A stretch of DNA of 64,000 nt from Ascaphus truei (taxonomy: Eukaryota > Chordata > Amphibia > Anura > Ascaphidae). Under the pieces are notes generated by a model. The model made no database searches. It saw nothing but the letters and a program-made list of their open reading frames with translations, and was not told the origin of the DNA. Below, piece by piece: positions 1 through 11,075 of the stretch. The translations under genes and the position numbers were made by a program. Location: the NCBI GenBank assembly GCA_036426205.1, contig CM071567.1:293026847-293090846 (forward strand), written 5' to 3'. The stretch's first letter is position 1. The number at the start of each line of letters is the position of its first letter.

Positions 1-614
1 GGAAAAAGCCATATCAGACTTCAGTTCACTGATCATGTTTGTTTGTAGGGTAAAGTTAGAGCAAAGATCTAAATATATGCCTAAGGATGTCTGCACATTC
101 CTCTGTGATGGGCTGAACAGCCTGTCACTCACCCAAGGACATTCAGTGAGACTGCACATCCCTCCCCCTCTGTTAATGGCATGGAGAGCAGTGTGCACAT
201 GGGGAAGAGAATAGAGGAGACAGCAAGGTGAGTATGAGGAGGAAACACATAGACGTCAAGGAGAGGATGAGACATGAGATGAGTAAGTGAGGGAGGAGTG
301 TAGTGTGCACAGAGATGAGCAGACACAGTAAGACAGGAAGTAGTGCAAAGAGAGGGGAGGGGAGAGTGCAAAGAGGAGGGGGCATGATGGAGGAGAGAGT
401 AAGGTGGGTGTAAGAGATGTGTGCACAGGTACGCAATGGAGACTGGTTTTAAGGTGAAATTAAATAAGGCTTTATTGCGCCTGTTGCTTTAAACACAGCA
501 AACATGTGAAAATCCACAAACAAAATCTGCTCCACGTTGGAGTATATTTACACTTGTAGTTCAGCAATTCACCAGCCCAAATCATGGAGACATTTATATA
601 TATATAGACAGACA
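1..614. other. Unassigned; purine-rich stretch and possible LTR remnant
   Basis: Positions 120-420 are GA-rich on the + strand (runs of GGAGAG and GAGGAG); open frames here are low-complexity and not credible genes. From about 420 the sequence reads like the 3' end of a minus-strand LTR: a TGTGCACAGG start and a minus-strand AATAAA at 471-476. No matching terminus or target duplication was found, so the LTR reading is only a suggestion. Confidence 0.3.
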
Positions 615-976
615 TACAGTTAGGTCCGGAAATAATTGGACACTGACACAATTTTCATAATTTTGGCTCTGTACGCCACCACAATGGATTTGAAATGAAA
701 CAAACGAGATGCAATAAAAGTGCAGACTTTCAGCTTTAATTCAAGGGGTTGAACAAAAATATCGTATGAAACGTTTAGGTATTACAACCATTTTCATACA
801 CAGTCCCCTTATTTCAGAGGCTCAAATGTAATTGGACAAATTAACACAATCATAAATAAAATGTTCATTTTTAATACTTTGTCGGGAATCCTTTGCAGGC
901 AATGACTGCTTGAAGTATGGAAAGCATGGACATCACCAAACGCTGGGTTTCCTCCTTTGTGATGCTTTGCCAGGCC
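615..976 (-). mobile_element. Tc1/mariner DNA transposon, 3' end fragment
   Basis: A TA dinucleotide (615-616) is followed by a terminal inverted repeat beginning CAGTTAGGTCC and running through a long AT-rich subterminal region. Reading the minus strand, the far end encodes the last residues of a Tc1-type transposase. Homology stops abruptly at 976, so about 360 bp of a roughly 1.5 kb element remains. The other terminal repeat is absent. Confidence 0.85.
871..976 (-). pseudogene. Tc1-type transposase, C-terminal 34 codons
   Basis: The minus-strand frame reads AWQSITKEETQRLVMSMLSI and continues to a terminus ending GFPTKY followed by TAA at 871-873. The ITKEETQRLVMSM and IACKGFPTKY blocks match the C-terminal tail of vertebrate Tc1-family DDE transposases. 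The catalytic triad and DNA-binding domain are missing. It is a fossil fragment with no coding capacity. Confidence 0.85.
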
Positions 977-2107
977 TTATAAGTAAAGTCTTATCTGTCT
1001 CGTAGTTGTAGGGGGAAGACTTCTCTCTTTCCTGGGTTGCTGCCTTTTCCTCAGGTTATCTCAGCATTCAGGTGTAGAAGTCTTGTGAGCTCCAGATATC
1101 TGTGATCCCTCTGTCAGTCTCATCTGTGAGACTCAGGAACCTCTGCTCTGTCTGTTTCAGACCAGCCCAGCCCAGTCAGCCCAGTTTCAGTCAGCCCAGT
1201 TGTGGACTAAGGAATCTCTCTTCCTGTCTCAAAGGCAGGCTTTTCTAACCAACCTCTAATCAGCCAGGTGGTGTTGTTTAATTGACTACCAGCAGTTAAC
1301 TACCACACTGCTGGATTAGAGACACCTTTTTGAACAGGGACAAATCCACTGTTACAGTGGGTAAGAGGGAACAAGAGACAGAAAGGCATTACAAGGAGAG
1401 GTGAAAACAAAGAGTAATATTTAATTAATAACCTTTCAGATCTCCTAGATCGGAGTATGTTATGCCGGGTACTGCTACAATTAATATATTGTGGCAATGA
1501 CATACAGGGTCCTCCATATTATTGTTGTTTCTTTCAACATATGTAGTCCTGTGCAAAAGACATGTCATTTTAGAATATTATATTTTGAATTAGCAGTTAT
1601 TAAACTAAACTCAAATGAGCTAAAAAGTGGAAATATGCAGTGACACTTTGTGTATCCAGATAAAAGTTATTCTGAAAAATAAAAACATTTTCCCTTATTT
1701 TAGTAAAATTGCATAGGGGTAGTGTCCATGTTAATCAACAAGTCTCTATTGATAGTATTAACACATATCAAATGATATCATTTTGCATCGTTCTATTTTG
1801 TTAATATTTGTAAACCAGTCTAATGTATGTAACTAAATGTCATTATTCTATGTGCATGTAACATTAATAGCAAATCATATGTATGTCTGTTTGTATGTAC
1901 GAATGGGAACACAAAGATGAACCACCTGTATACTAATCTAGTCTTTATATTTGAAAACTAAAGTTGAACAGTTTGTGCCTTGATTGATTTGAGAAGGATT
2001 CATATTATGCAGTTAGGCCAAGTCTGCATCCACTGGCTATTAGAAAATAGATTATTTTCTTTAGGTACTGGCATTGTTTTGGGGGGACAATGAAATTATG
2101 TATGTAT
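977..2107. other. No gene recognised
   Basis: Ordinary AT-rich DNA. A CCCAGTCAGCCCAGTTTCAGTCAGCCCAG imperfect short tandem repeat lies near 1165-1205. Positions 977-1330 may be the continuation of the LTR-like sequence interrupted by the Tc1 fragment. No coding potential seen. Confidence 0.4.
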
Positions 2108-3456
2108 TGTGATACCATCACTGTCCACTAGGTGCTAGAACAGTGCAGTAAGTATGATTTCCAGTCCACAGAGAGTTAGATCCCCTAAGGCAGAGGCCCC
2201 GCTGCAACCAACAACACGCCCGCACTGCATACAGGCGGCGCGTGAAGAGGCACTTCACCGCTATCTGCAGTCCATAGGGAGCATTTTTTAAGGCACGGGG
2301 CGTGGCCAAAACGGGTCGGGGGTCGTCAGGAGAGGGGTGGGGGGTGGGTTGTGGGTCCGGGAGGTTGTGGGTCTGGGAGGAGAGGGGGTGATACAAGGGG
2401 GCAGATAGATCAGGTGCTGTAATGTCCCCCCTCCTCCCGTGTGTGTGAGAGAGGAGGGGGAGATACACCCGGGCTGTGCGAAACACACACACACAACACA
2501 CACACACATATATATACACATATACATATACATACACACATACATACACACATACATATACACACTTCCCCCCACCCCTACCTTTTGGTGGTGGGGGAAG
2601 CTCTGACAGCTCCAGGAAGGTACAGCCTCCGGTGCTGATAGGCTCACCAGCGCACCACGTGACGCTTCACCACTCGGGATCACAATCCTTTTGCATCCCC
2701 TGCCGGCTGACGCGTCACAGTGCGTAGTGAGCCTGGCAGTGAGGAGGGACTGGGGCCAACCGCAGCCTTAGAGAAGCCAGCAGCAGCTGCTAACTAATGG
2801 CACTAATCAGCCTGGTCTGAGTGAACAATGAAGTGGTTTAAAAGACAGACTGAAAGCTGCCATGCTGAGAGACTGTTTTCCCCAGAAAATGGAGGGAGAT
2901 AGAGAAGTGCTCAGCAGCAAGTAAGGCTGGCACAGTTCCTTGGACTCGCTGGATGGTGATCACGGATTCCGCTGGGACTGCCTGGGTTTGAATCCCAGAG
3001 GGAAAAAGAAGGACGGCAGACCATGCTGAAGCGGGGATGTCCGGTCTTTGGTATTTACAGAGGAGAGTTTCTCTGAGCTCACGTGGAGCCGAGTTCCCCA
3101 AGGAAGAAAGGCTGCAAGGCAGCGCTGAAGCGGGGACGTCAGCTCCAATGGACTAAGATAAGAAAGACATTTTATTGTTGTGCTTAAGACTATTCATATG
3201 GGGTGCATATGTTGGTACATGTTTAAGCTGACAATCAGTGTAGCTGGCAGCTACCATTAGAGGGCTGCAGCTGATGTTTAGTTAGTTTTTCCCTAAAGGG
3301 AATAGGTATTTTATTTTATGAATTGTTTGACTTAAAGGGACGGTGGGCCTGTTATCATATAATTGAATCCCTGCAAATAAACCCCATATAAGAAATACAG
3401 TGTTTCCTGTCTTCAATTGGGACTTAAAGAAACTGCAACGTGGTGTGGGCATCACA
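2108..3456 (+). mobile_element. Solo LTR (1349 bp) with GTAT target duplication
   Basis: The segment starts TGTGATACC and ends GGCATCACA, near-perfect inverted TG...CA termini. It is bounded by the 4-bp direct repeat GTAT (2104-2107 and 3457-3460). An AATAAA lies at 3376-3381, about 80 bp from the 3' end, giving + orientation. No internal gag-pol sequence is attached, so this is a solo LTR left by LTR-LTR recombination. A 4-bp duplication fits ERV class I or some Ty3/Gypsy groups; the family is not identified. It contains a CA microsatellite. Confidence 0.8.
2482..2565. repeat. CA/TA microsatellite inside the solo LTR
   Basis: Alternating CA runs interspersed with ATAC and TATA steps. Open frames across it on both strands are artefacts of the repeat. 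Confidence 0.95.
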
Positions 3457-3460
3457 GTAT

Positions 3461-3730
3461 CTATATCTTTATTTACATAGCGCCAAAAGTGTACTCAGGG
3501 CTTCACAAAGAATACAGTACAGGGAATTATAATAATACAATATGTGCAGCAAAATTAGACATTAGGAAAGAAATCTGTGACCTGAAGAGCTTACAATCTA
3601 AGTGGTATGATGGGAGACTTACAGTGACAATGAGTGGTATGAATGACTGAGGGTGTGGGACAAACATGAGTGCATGCTATTGGGATGCTTGATTTGTGGG
3701 GTGAGTTTTAAGGTGAGTCAATATTAAATC
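3461..3730 (-). repeat. L2-type LINE 3' UTR fragment, diverged
   Basis: Contains TTTATTTACATAGCGCC, GCTTCACA and GAGCTTACAATCTAA in the same order as the 3' UTR of the better preserved L2 copy at 29314-29608, but inverted. A trace of the ORF2 end (TTTTAAGGTGAGTC) follows near 3705. It abuts the target duplication of the upstream solo LTR. Confidence 0.65.
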
Positions 3731-3798
3731 AGATAGGCTAACACCATTAGCCAGGGAAGAATTATAAATGTAACTTGGTGTTGCTCTCTGGTACTAAC

Positions 3799-5760
3799 TG
3801 TGACGGGAGCTTTGTGACAGGCTATAATAATACACCAAATAACTGGGTTGAACTGAACGAGGCTTAGATATAATAAAGTATATTTATTCCTTAAATAGGT
3901 GAACACAGCAATATAGTACAGTAACAGGCAAGAAGTAACTTTTACTTGGGGGTGGGGAATGAGAAGTATCAGATAGCAATTCTCCAGCAATCAGGTAACA
4001 TTTAAGATGGTATAGAAGACAAAGGATATAGGGTTTACCACAGTTTATATATCTTTTGTGACCCTATCCTTAACATTAAGTACAGGCTATTGGCTAACAA
4101 TTAGCTGTATCCAATCTTTAACGTGGGAAAACATTTTAATCCATGCCCCCTGCTAGTTAGCTCATGCGCACTAGGACCCTGGGGTCTCATTTCTGTAGCC
4201 CCACATTTACATCGGGAATGACAGCCAGTCTACCAAATGGAATTTCTGGCAGGATACCCTTTGTTGGAAGGTGTAAAATATGACACTCACAGACTGCTCT
4301 GGTTTGAGTCGTCTCCGCCCTCAGGTAAACAGTGAGGGTGGCAAAACCCTATGAACAGCACTTACATCCTAGACATTGGGTCGCCTCTCTGACCATATGC
4401 TTCCTTGTATGCAAAGGAATTTCCTCTAGGTTTTATCCCTGACCTGGGATACAGTGTTAAAGGTAAAACACAAACATATTAAAATATCCGGTTCCGTTGG
4501 GTCTAGCGGGTCCAAACTACCCAGATCTTAATGCCGGAACTGGGACACCATATGGTCCGAGTTTCAGCCCGCTACGACCTTCGGAACCGGAGTTACACAA
4601 ATACAACTTAAACCGTTTCCTATTTTAATACAAAAATCTCCGCTGTAAATTAAATCACGGCTTTTCACTAAATCCCCATTGAAAACAACGGGTTCCGCTG
4701 CCATAGACTTTCAATAGCAAACCGCCGCCGTTGGCGGCTATGGGAATCCGCCGCCATAGACTTTCAACGGGGCATCGGCGCCGCTGAAGTCTATGGGGTT
4801 TCTCCGCCATAGCCGGTCAATGGAAATTGGCCACCATTGGAGTCTATGGGAGAATTCCCGAACCTTCAAGGGGGTCCATACTCCGTCGGGTTGGTCTGAG
4901 AGGGTCAAGGATGGTTCTATAGCCATGCCAGAGCAGTGCCTAAAGGTACCCCAAACCCTGGCCCTCAGGACCCTCCGGAACCGGAGGTATGGATTCATGG
5001 TTTATAGCTTTTCGCACTTAGTCAAATTCCTGAGCTGTTTCTGCCGCCGCCATTGGAACTTATGGCGGACCCGCTCTCTCGGCACGACCTTTCTCGGGGG
5101 TCCAGGATACGGGGACCCGGTGGTGGTCGAGTGGGGGGAGGTCTAGGAACTAGGGGCAAAAAGAATTTTATTTTTGGGTGCCCTAGAACTGGAGATTCCC
5201 ACGCCACTTAACGTTGAACTTGACTAACAGTGATCAAAGCTCTTTTTCAGACAAAGTATCCGCTTTGCGGTTTTGCGGTTTGGACGGCAGCCAACTCGTT
5301 CCTGGAAAGCGCCGTCGAGGAATCTCCATTGAAGTCAATGAGCCCATTGAATTACAATGGGAAACCGCCGCTCCTCCTCTCGGTCTTCGAGGGAAACAGG
5401 TCCAAAACAGCAAGATCCGCCATTGAAATGCATTGAGCTCCAATGGCGGCTTATGGGACTCTGCAAAATGGTGCCTGAAAAGGTTGGGAAAATTACACAA
5501 AGGGCTATAATCACTAAAGAACTATTAACCCTTGCCCTCCCGGATGGATCCCAGTGTATGTGTGATGCAGACACCGATATAACCAGATATCACAATAAAG
5601 CATGGGGACAGGGGAATATACATGTTCATGTTATAACAAGGGTTAAACCACATTTCTGGACCGCAGCCCAGTTAACCCCTTGTCTCCCTGTTGAGGTCAG
5701 GGGATGGCCAAATGGGGTGCAACCCCTTTAATACCTGGCCACCCCCTTTCTCCCTTTACA
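3799..5760 (-). mobile_element. Long solo LTR (1962 bp) with CTAAC target duplication
   Basis: Begins TGTGACGGGAG and ends CCCTTTACA, with the 5-bp duplication CTAAC on both sides (3794-3798 and 5761-5765). A minus-strand AATAAA sits about 90 bp inside the 3799 end, which places the 3' end there and gives minus orientation. No gag or pol is present. The central 0.8 kb is an unusual GC-rich field of short palindromes, described separately. Family not identified; 5-bp duplications are typical of Ty3/Gypsy. Confidence 0.8.
4715..5460. repeat. Field of short inverted repeats on a CCATTGAAGTCTATGG theme
   Basis: Many variants of CCATTGAAGTCTATGG, GCCGCCATAGACTTTCAACGG and CATTGAAGTCAATGAG occur in both orientations, alternating with CCGCC blocks. 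The arrangement is clustered palindromes rather than a regular tandem array. It lies wholly inside the 3799-5760 LTR. Apparent ORFs on both strands here are by-products. Confidence 0.75.
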
Positions 5761-5765
5761 CTAAC

Positions 5766-6253
5766 ATCTTTGTTTATTTATTCCAGAAGAAGTTAACATC
5801 CTATTCATAAATTACATGTGAAATTTGTTTGTGGGAATGTACATATTCAACTGGACCATAGAGAATGCTTGAGCTATTCTACCCTTCACACTGCTGATTG
5901 GCTCTCAACATTTTCCCCAACCCCTATAATCCAATAATTGCCCTGCCTGTTTAATTACCATCCCCTCTGCCACGACATGTCCACTTCTTCTGTCTTAGAT
6001 TGTTCTCTTGTTTTTTACATTTCGGTTAAACTCATGGAAAATGTTGTAAATCAGTATTTTTTTGACCTGAGCAAAACAGGAGAACTTTCAAAAACTTGTC
6101 TTATAATATGAATTCTTAGTCAAAATAAAAAAGGTATCACCTAATACTGAAGAAATGCTGGAATTTAGTAAATACATAATACATAGCAAAATCATTCTTC
6201 TGCAGCCCTAAGATTTCAGAAGATAGAGAAAATGGCAAACTACAGATGCAGAC
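5766..6253. other. No gene recognised
   Basis: AT-rich DNA between the solo LTR and the MITE. No repeat family, terminal repeat or coding potential identified. Confidence 0.4.
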
Positions 6254-6707
6254 TTAAAGCTGCAGTTCAGTCTTTTTTTTTTTTTTTTTTTTTTTTTACT
6301 TCAATAGTTTCATGTGTGCAATCTCTAATTACCTAAAGAACTGTATAGCTGTCAGTCAATTCATTCTCCATGTATTGATAGGTCGAAATTTGGTGACATA
6401 ATTAGTGAAGGGATCTGTTTATAATCTGCTTGACTGGCAGTGGAAGCTCATGAATATTCATGAGCAGTCCTGCACTGACAAGTGCTAGAGGGAGGGAAGG
6501 GCTGACAAAGGGGTGTGCCAGAGCTTGTGACAGGACATGAAGGGGCAGTGACTTAGCAAATGGCTGTTAAAATAGAATACAAGAAAATTGGTCTTTCAAA
6601 GTTGTTTTTTTAAAAACAGAAAATGCTAAAAGTATTTTTTCTTACTACAGAACTGATTTATTAAAAAAAACCACACATGCAGGATATTGACTGAACTGCA
6701 GCTTTAA
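6254..6707. mobile_element. MITE with TTAA target site and 15-bp terminal inverted repeats
   Basis: TTAA followed by AGCTGCAGTTCAGTC at 6254-6272 is mirrored exactly by GACTGAACTGCAGCTTTAA at 6689-6707. The 446-bp body between the TTAA copies has no coding capacity. It contains a 25-base T run (6273-6297) and a CTCATGAATATTCATGAG palindrome near 6448. TTAA target duplications are characteristic of the piggyBac and Kolobok superfamilies; a Kolobok-type origin is plausible for an amphibian but not proven. Confidence 0.85.
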
Positions 6708-7928
6708 TACCCCTATAGCCGTGGCCGAAAAAGCAAAAAATCTCCGGAGACAATGTCTGTCTGGGTCATGCTTCTGGATCAGATCCCCCCTCAGCATTAA
6801 TCCTATGGTGCCAGGGTCATCATGGTCGCATCACCGCAGCTTGACCCGGTGCTGAAGACAGTCTTCTTTGCTACATGTGTATATGACATAAAGTGACAAT
6901 CTACATGCTAAACTCAAGCCACTTGCACATGGGAAAAGTCCTCCATCTTGGGTGCGTAAACTATTTGCGTTGCGCCCCGCCTGCTGATCCTCCCTTCGGC
7001 CCCGGTGCTCACTCCACCCCCTACCTTGCCTTTCGGCGTGCAGGGGTCATGTGACGTCCCACAATGACCCCGCAGTGTCATTTGACACTGCGTTGCCATT
7101 GCGACGCGTCACAGAGCTGGCTGAATCAAGGTAAGTGGAGGGTTGCAGAGGCCTCACGTGATCACCCGGCATTAAATGAAATGCCTTTGGTAAGAGCGCG
7201 GGGCCTCTGCAACCGTCCGCGCCCCCCAGTTTGCGCGCAACTTCTCCAGCTGAACCCCCCTACACCTCCCACTACACAGACATACTTGCTTACACACACA
7301 GCACACTTACTTTTGCACACATTGACACCTGGCATGCCTACACACGCACACGCACCCCACAGCCGCTTCCTTCCCCTGATGAGGAGGGGCATGCAGAGTC
7401 CTGCAGTTCTCCACCTTACTCTGGCCCGTACTCTCGGCCTACCCCCAGCATCTGTCACCCACAACCTCTCTTCCCTCCCTGTAAAGTGCTGCACTAACTA
7501 ACCTGGGTCAGCGCTGTAGCCGATCACAACGCCCGATCATACTGTCACAGGCAGCAGTGCTGACTGACCAGTCAAACATTGCAGTGCCGCAACATACACA
7601 CCAAAGGAGATTTCTGCGCCCCCTGCCATGCTACACCCTGGGCAGAGACCCTGCTCGCCCTCCCTCCCCCTCTAGTTCCACATCTGTTACACTCACCAAG
7701 AGAGATTATTGTGATCAAATTGGAGTTGGGGGAATATCACCTCTGCAGTGCATGGTCGCAATCTGGGCACTGGACCCAAATATTGGGCAATGTGGCACTT
7801 CTTACAGAAGAGAATATGTAACTATATTCTTTACTTGTGTATTAAGGAACTAATTTGCATTAAAATTCAGTCCACATGCGACCAAGACTTGCTGGCTTAC
7901 TGAACAAAGTGGAATTGTTTCCTAGAGG
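6708..7928. other. No gene recognised; GC-rich 6950-7550
   Basis: A GC-rich block contains CpG-bearing motifs such as GCGACGCGTCAC and several overlapping open frames on both strands. They have Pro/Thr/His-rich, low-complexity composition and no recognisable domain. No splice-flanked exon could be supported. Confidence 0.35.
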
Positions 7929-8143
7929 GTGGATACTTTTATTTTCTCTGCAATATATATCTTCTTTAACTGTGCATGCAATGTATTGTATATAATGTAT
8001 ACCCTGTTCATTTATGTAACTGTATTTGTAACCATGTATTTTGTCATTTTAACTATGCCCAGGACATACTTGAAAACGAGAGGTAACTCTCAATGTATTA
8101 CTTCCTGGTAAAACATTTTTATAAATAAATAAATAAACTTCAC
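7929..8143 (+). repeat. 3' tail of a dispersed retroposon with (AAAT)n end
   Basis: A unique-looking body ends in TACTTCCTGGTAAAAC followed by a TAAATAAATAAATAAA tail, the 3' structure of a SINE or truncated LINE. The module GACATACTTGAAAACGAGAGG is one I associate with abundant frog repeats, but the family name is not certain. Confidence 0.5.
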
Positions 8144-8799
8144 ATTGAAAACCTAGCCTTGTTTAACTGCAATTGGCTTTTTTCCCCCTGTGTAGAGACA
8201 TCAAGGAGTGTTTGACTGGCGACATGATAGTAGGCAGACAAGACTGCATAATAAAATCATTGCAGGATATCTGCTAACCACCACATTTTTACATTCATTT
8301 AAGTATACTTTTTTTTAGTTAATATGGTTCACGACAGAGGGGGAAGCACAGTAAATATACATATCTTTGCACATAATAGAAGATAACATTCCAAAGCCTT
8401 GCATGTCATTTACGTCAGGAGCAAGCCTGAAGGTAATCTTCTAGAGTAACTTTGGAAACTTATTTTCAGGCATAATTCCAAGAAAAAGAGCCATATGTTA
8501 AAGAACTCATAATATTTTAGCACCACAACCAACATATTTCTCCAACTAAATGCAGCCAATTTTGTCTGCCAAAATCAATATTGATATAGTTCTTCATCCA
8601 ATCAACAAATGTCATTGTTTATAGGATATCATTTTTCTTGGTTTGAGTTCAAAGCTAAGCTCGTAGGATTTACCTTACGATAAAAAGACTAGAGGCTTCC
8701 AGGAAAAATATATACAGTATGTCACTTGGCCTCACAAGGCATTTTAGTCATAGGAAGAAAAACTATTAGAAAGGCAGAATATCATACTTGCAAGTGCCA
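8144..8799. other. No gene recognised
   Basis: AT-rich sequence with no terminal repeats, target duplications or coding potential identified. Confidence 0.4.
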
Positions 8800-9780
8800 A
8801 CTCCCTCCTAAAGGGTTACTAACATGACTGCTGTATGCTGGGTTGTTATGGTGATTCAGATGTCACTCAGTGGTATTTAAGGAGGAGGGACTATTCTAGA
8901 AAGTTAAGTTCCAGGAGGAGATGAGGAGAGGAGCCTCGAGGAGAGTAGATAGGTAATGTTTATAAAGTAATAGTATCGAGCTCGTTGTAGGGGCGTAGCA
9001 AACACAAATTGATGCACCAATTGGATTGTAGACTCTCCAGTATATTTATCTAGTCATCTCTGTTCAAGAACATTCCCTTTGATAAAGTTACATTTATTGT
9101 GACGAAACGCGTCAGGGACGTACATTATGACACTACGTCATCACTTTGCATGCACGCTTTACGGCCAGAGCGTGTAGAAGCTGTATTGAGGCCAACTCGA
9201 ATGCCACACTGTGTGGAGGACTTCAATCGATCGTGTAAAGGACGGATGCTGTCGGGTGTTGCCCAGAGATTCCGTTTGGACTGTCAACACATCACGGGAC
9301 GGTTCCTGCATCGGTGGTGATCATTTTGTCACAAATTGCCTGTTTATCACTTATACTTTGTAAGTGTTTTTAATCCCTCCACCATTCCCTTCCCTATATT
9401 AAATGTACAGGATCACACTATGGGGCGTGCGCTCTCTGTCTTCTTTTTGTATCTATAAATTCTGTCTTGGAAGTGGTTCTTCCATTTGAGAGCAGCAGTG
9501 GACCCTGGATTCTGTACAGTTTCCTGCATTACCTATCAGGACTCATTCTGGGGTTTGGACATTTACACTTGGACTGTATTTACATTTTTTACTATATATA
9601 TATATATATATTTTTCAATTATTAGAGTGTATATTTTAGTTTGTTAATATTAATTTTATATGTTATACTCATTATAGGATTGTTTTGTATCTTGATATTT
9701 AGCACTTGAAGGGCCTTAGTATTTTCACTAGTCTATGAGTGGCGCTACTTTATTCACTTTTTTTCTTGCTATAATATATA
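8800..9780 (+). mobile_element. Hammerhead-bearing, Penelope-like non-autonomous repeat (approximate bounds)
   Basis: A non-coding element defined by the hammerhead fold at 9075-9117. A GCGTGCGCTCTCTGTC / CTTTTTGTATCTATAAAT module lies near 9425 and a GTGGCGCTACTTTATTCAC module near 9738. Similar GCGCT...TTT modules occur next to the other hammerhead-like loci in this window. No reverse transcriptase or GIY-YIG endonuclease is present. Assignment to Penelope-like elements rests on the known presence of hammerhead ribozymes in them; the ends are not sharply defined. Confidence 0.5.
9075..9117 (+). ncRNA. Hammerhead-like ribozyme, U3-A8 variant
   Basis: Stem I is CCCU (9075-9078) with AGGG (9114-9117). 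The core is UUGAUAA (9079-9085) in place of CUGANGA. Stem II is GUUACA (9087-9092) with UGUGAC (9098-9103), 6 bp with one G-U, loop UUUAU. GAAA is at 9104-9107, then the palindrome ACGCGU, with C9113 as the predicted nucleotide 5' of cleavage. The departures from consensus are C3 to U and G8 to A. Those two positions pair with each other in the folded ribozyme, so the change is compensatory. Activity is untested. Confidence 0.65.
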
Positions 9781-9789
9781 TATATTTAT

Positions 9790-9919
9790 ATATATATTAT
9801 AGATATATATAGATAGATAGATTGTATATAAGTGTTAAAAAGGAGTGCTATTGAGCGTGGCATATGTATACAACAGACGACAGAGAAGCCCAATGCCAAA
9901 TCCAACATGACAAAAATAC
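9790..9919 (-). repeat. Repeat R, segment 1 (terminal part), split by LTR insertion
   Basis: The reverse complement matches 29632-29710 closely (CATTGGGCTTCTCTGTCGTC, then a CATATGCCACGCTCAATAGC block). It continues to the insertion point, where the host sequence ends ...AATAC. The same copy resumes at 21085 after the LTR element. It also shows the head-to-tail junction of two R monomers. Confidence 0.85.
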
Positions 9920-10814
9920 TGTCCGGTTGTTCTCACCACAAACCAGGACCAGACCGGGGGCTGAGGTGGGGTTAGATAATCACACCGACCTGAGGCCACG
10001 TAGTCGGATCCAGATTGCGCAGTTCGTAGTTGTAACATAGCAGGGTCGGGGACTAGAGAAGGCAGCATAGTCAGGTGGACGAGCCGGTGTCAGGATTGGA
10101 GACATCAAGGGTAAACGTTATCCAGGCGGAGTTTCACGCAACAGGTAGTCAAGTAGGTCCCGACTTCAGCTAATAGCTTGCAGGGCGGGGGAGCGGGTTC
10201 TGCCGAAGTGGCGTCCGCGGCCCATGTGTACCGGTCTCAGCAAGGAGAAGGTTGACCGGAGTGGGCACACCCCAGCCACCTGGTAAACCAGTGCTTCACG
10301 CAGAAGTCCAAGCTGTCCGCTGCGAAGGGATAGAGCAGCAGGCCACTGGATCAAAAACGTAACCTCTGCTAGGGTGAGTGCAGCACGTTGCAGAATCCAG
10401 GCAGGCAGAACTCAGGCCTCTGCGTAGAGAGAAGCAGCAAGCCTTCGGGAACAGGAAGGACAGGCCCTCGTAGTAGAGCAACAGCAGCCCACCGGAACCA
10501 GGGTTCTAGAGATGAAACTAGAAACTAGAGCGTAGCAGTAATCATTAGTAACACAGGAGACAAGCCAGATGGCTTGTGGCAGAACACATGTAACGTCCAA
10601 ATGGAATTATGCTCGGCAGAGAAGCATTGTGGGAATGCAGTCTTTTAAAGGCAGCGAGCCAATCACAGGAGGGAGGTGTGTGAGAATCCTCCAAAGCACA
10701 GGGCAAAGGGTGCAGTGAAAGCTAGCACAGGTGCTAATGATAGCAAGAGGGAGCATTAGGTGAACTGCAGAGATCTGTAAGGCTACAAGCAAAGCCAGAC
10801 ACGGATTTCTTACA
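9920..10814 (-). repeat. Element O, 3' LTR (895 bp)
   Basis: Collinear with 20188-21084 through shared blocks such as GAGGCCACGTAGTCGGATCC and CATGTAACGTCCAAATGGAA. Small indels and substitutions separate the two along the whole length. More indels are visible by eye than between the Sushi LTRs nested inside, consistent with an older insertion. Confidence 0.9.
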
Positions 10815-11075
10815 GTACCCCCCCCCCCCCGCCCCGTTCAGATGGGACCTCCAGGAGAACAGGCTCATTCATAGATCTGGGGGACAAGGAGTTGTTCCTA
10901 AACTTCCTTAGATGAGAGGTGGCGTTGAAATCCCGCAGTTTGTAGGCATTCCTTACAGTACCCCCACCTCTGGGTGAGAAGCGTGGGTGGACCAGACCAT
11001 TCATAGATCTGGGAGACATTGAGTTGTTCCTGAAGTGTCTCAGGCGAGAATTAGGTCCAAAATCCAGGCGTACAT
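10811..11075 (-). repeat. Duplicated polypurine-tract / LTR-edge module in element O
   Basis: TTACAGTACCCCC occurs at the true LTR edge (10811 onward) and again at 10953. Each copy is followed by a related ~125-140 bp block that includes CATTCATAGATCTGGG and a GAGTTGTTCCT core. On the minus strand this is GGGGGTACTGTAA, the polypurine tract plus first LTR bases. The internal copy therefore looks like a duplicated, vestigial 3' boundary. Confidence 0.7.

Noticed and set aside
2441..2727. His/Thr-rich frames near 2.5 kb
   Set aside because: Microsatellite within a solo LTR.
4793..5146. 117-codon plus-strand ORF in the GC-rich field
   Set aside because: Falls inside the palindrome field of a solo LTR, with competing frames on both strands.
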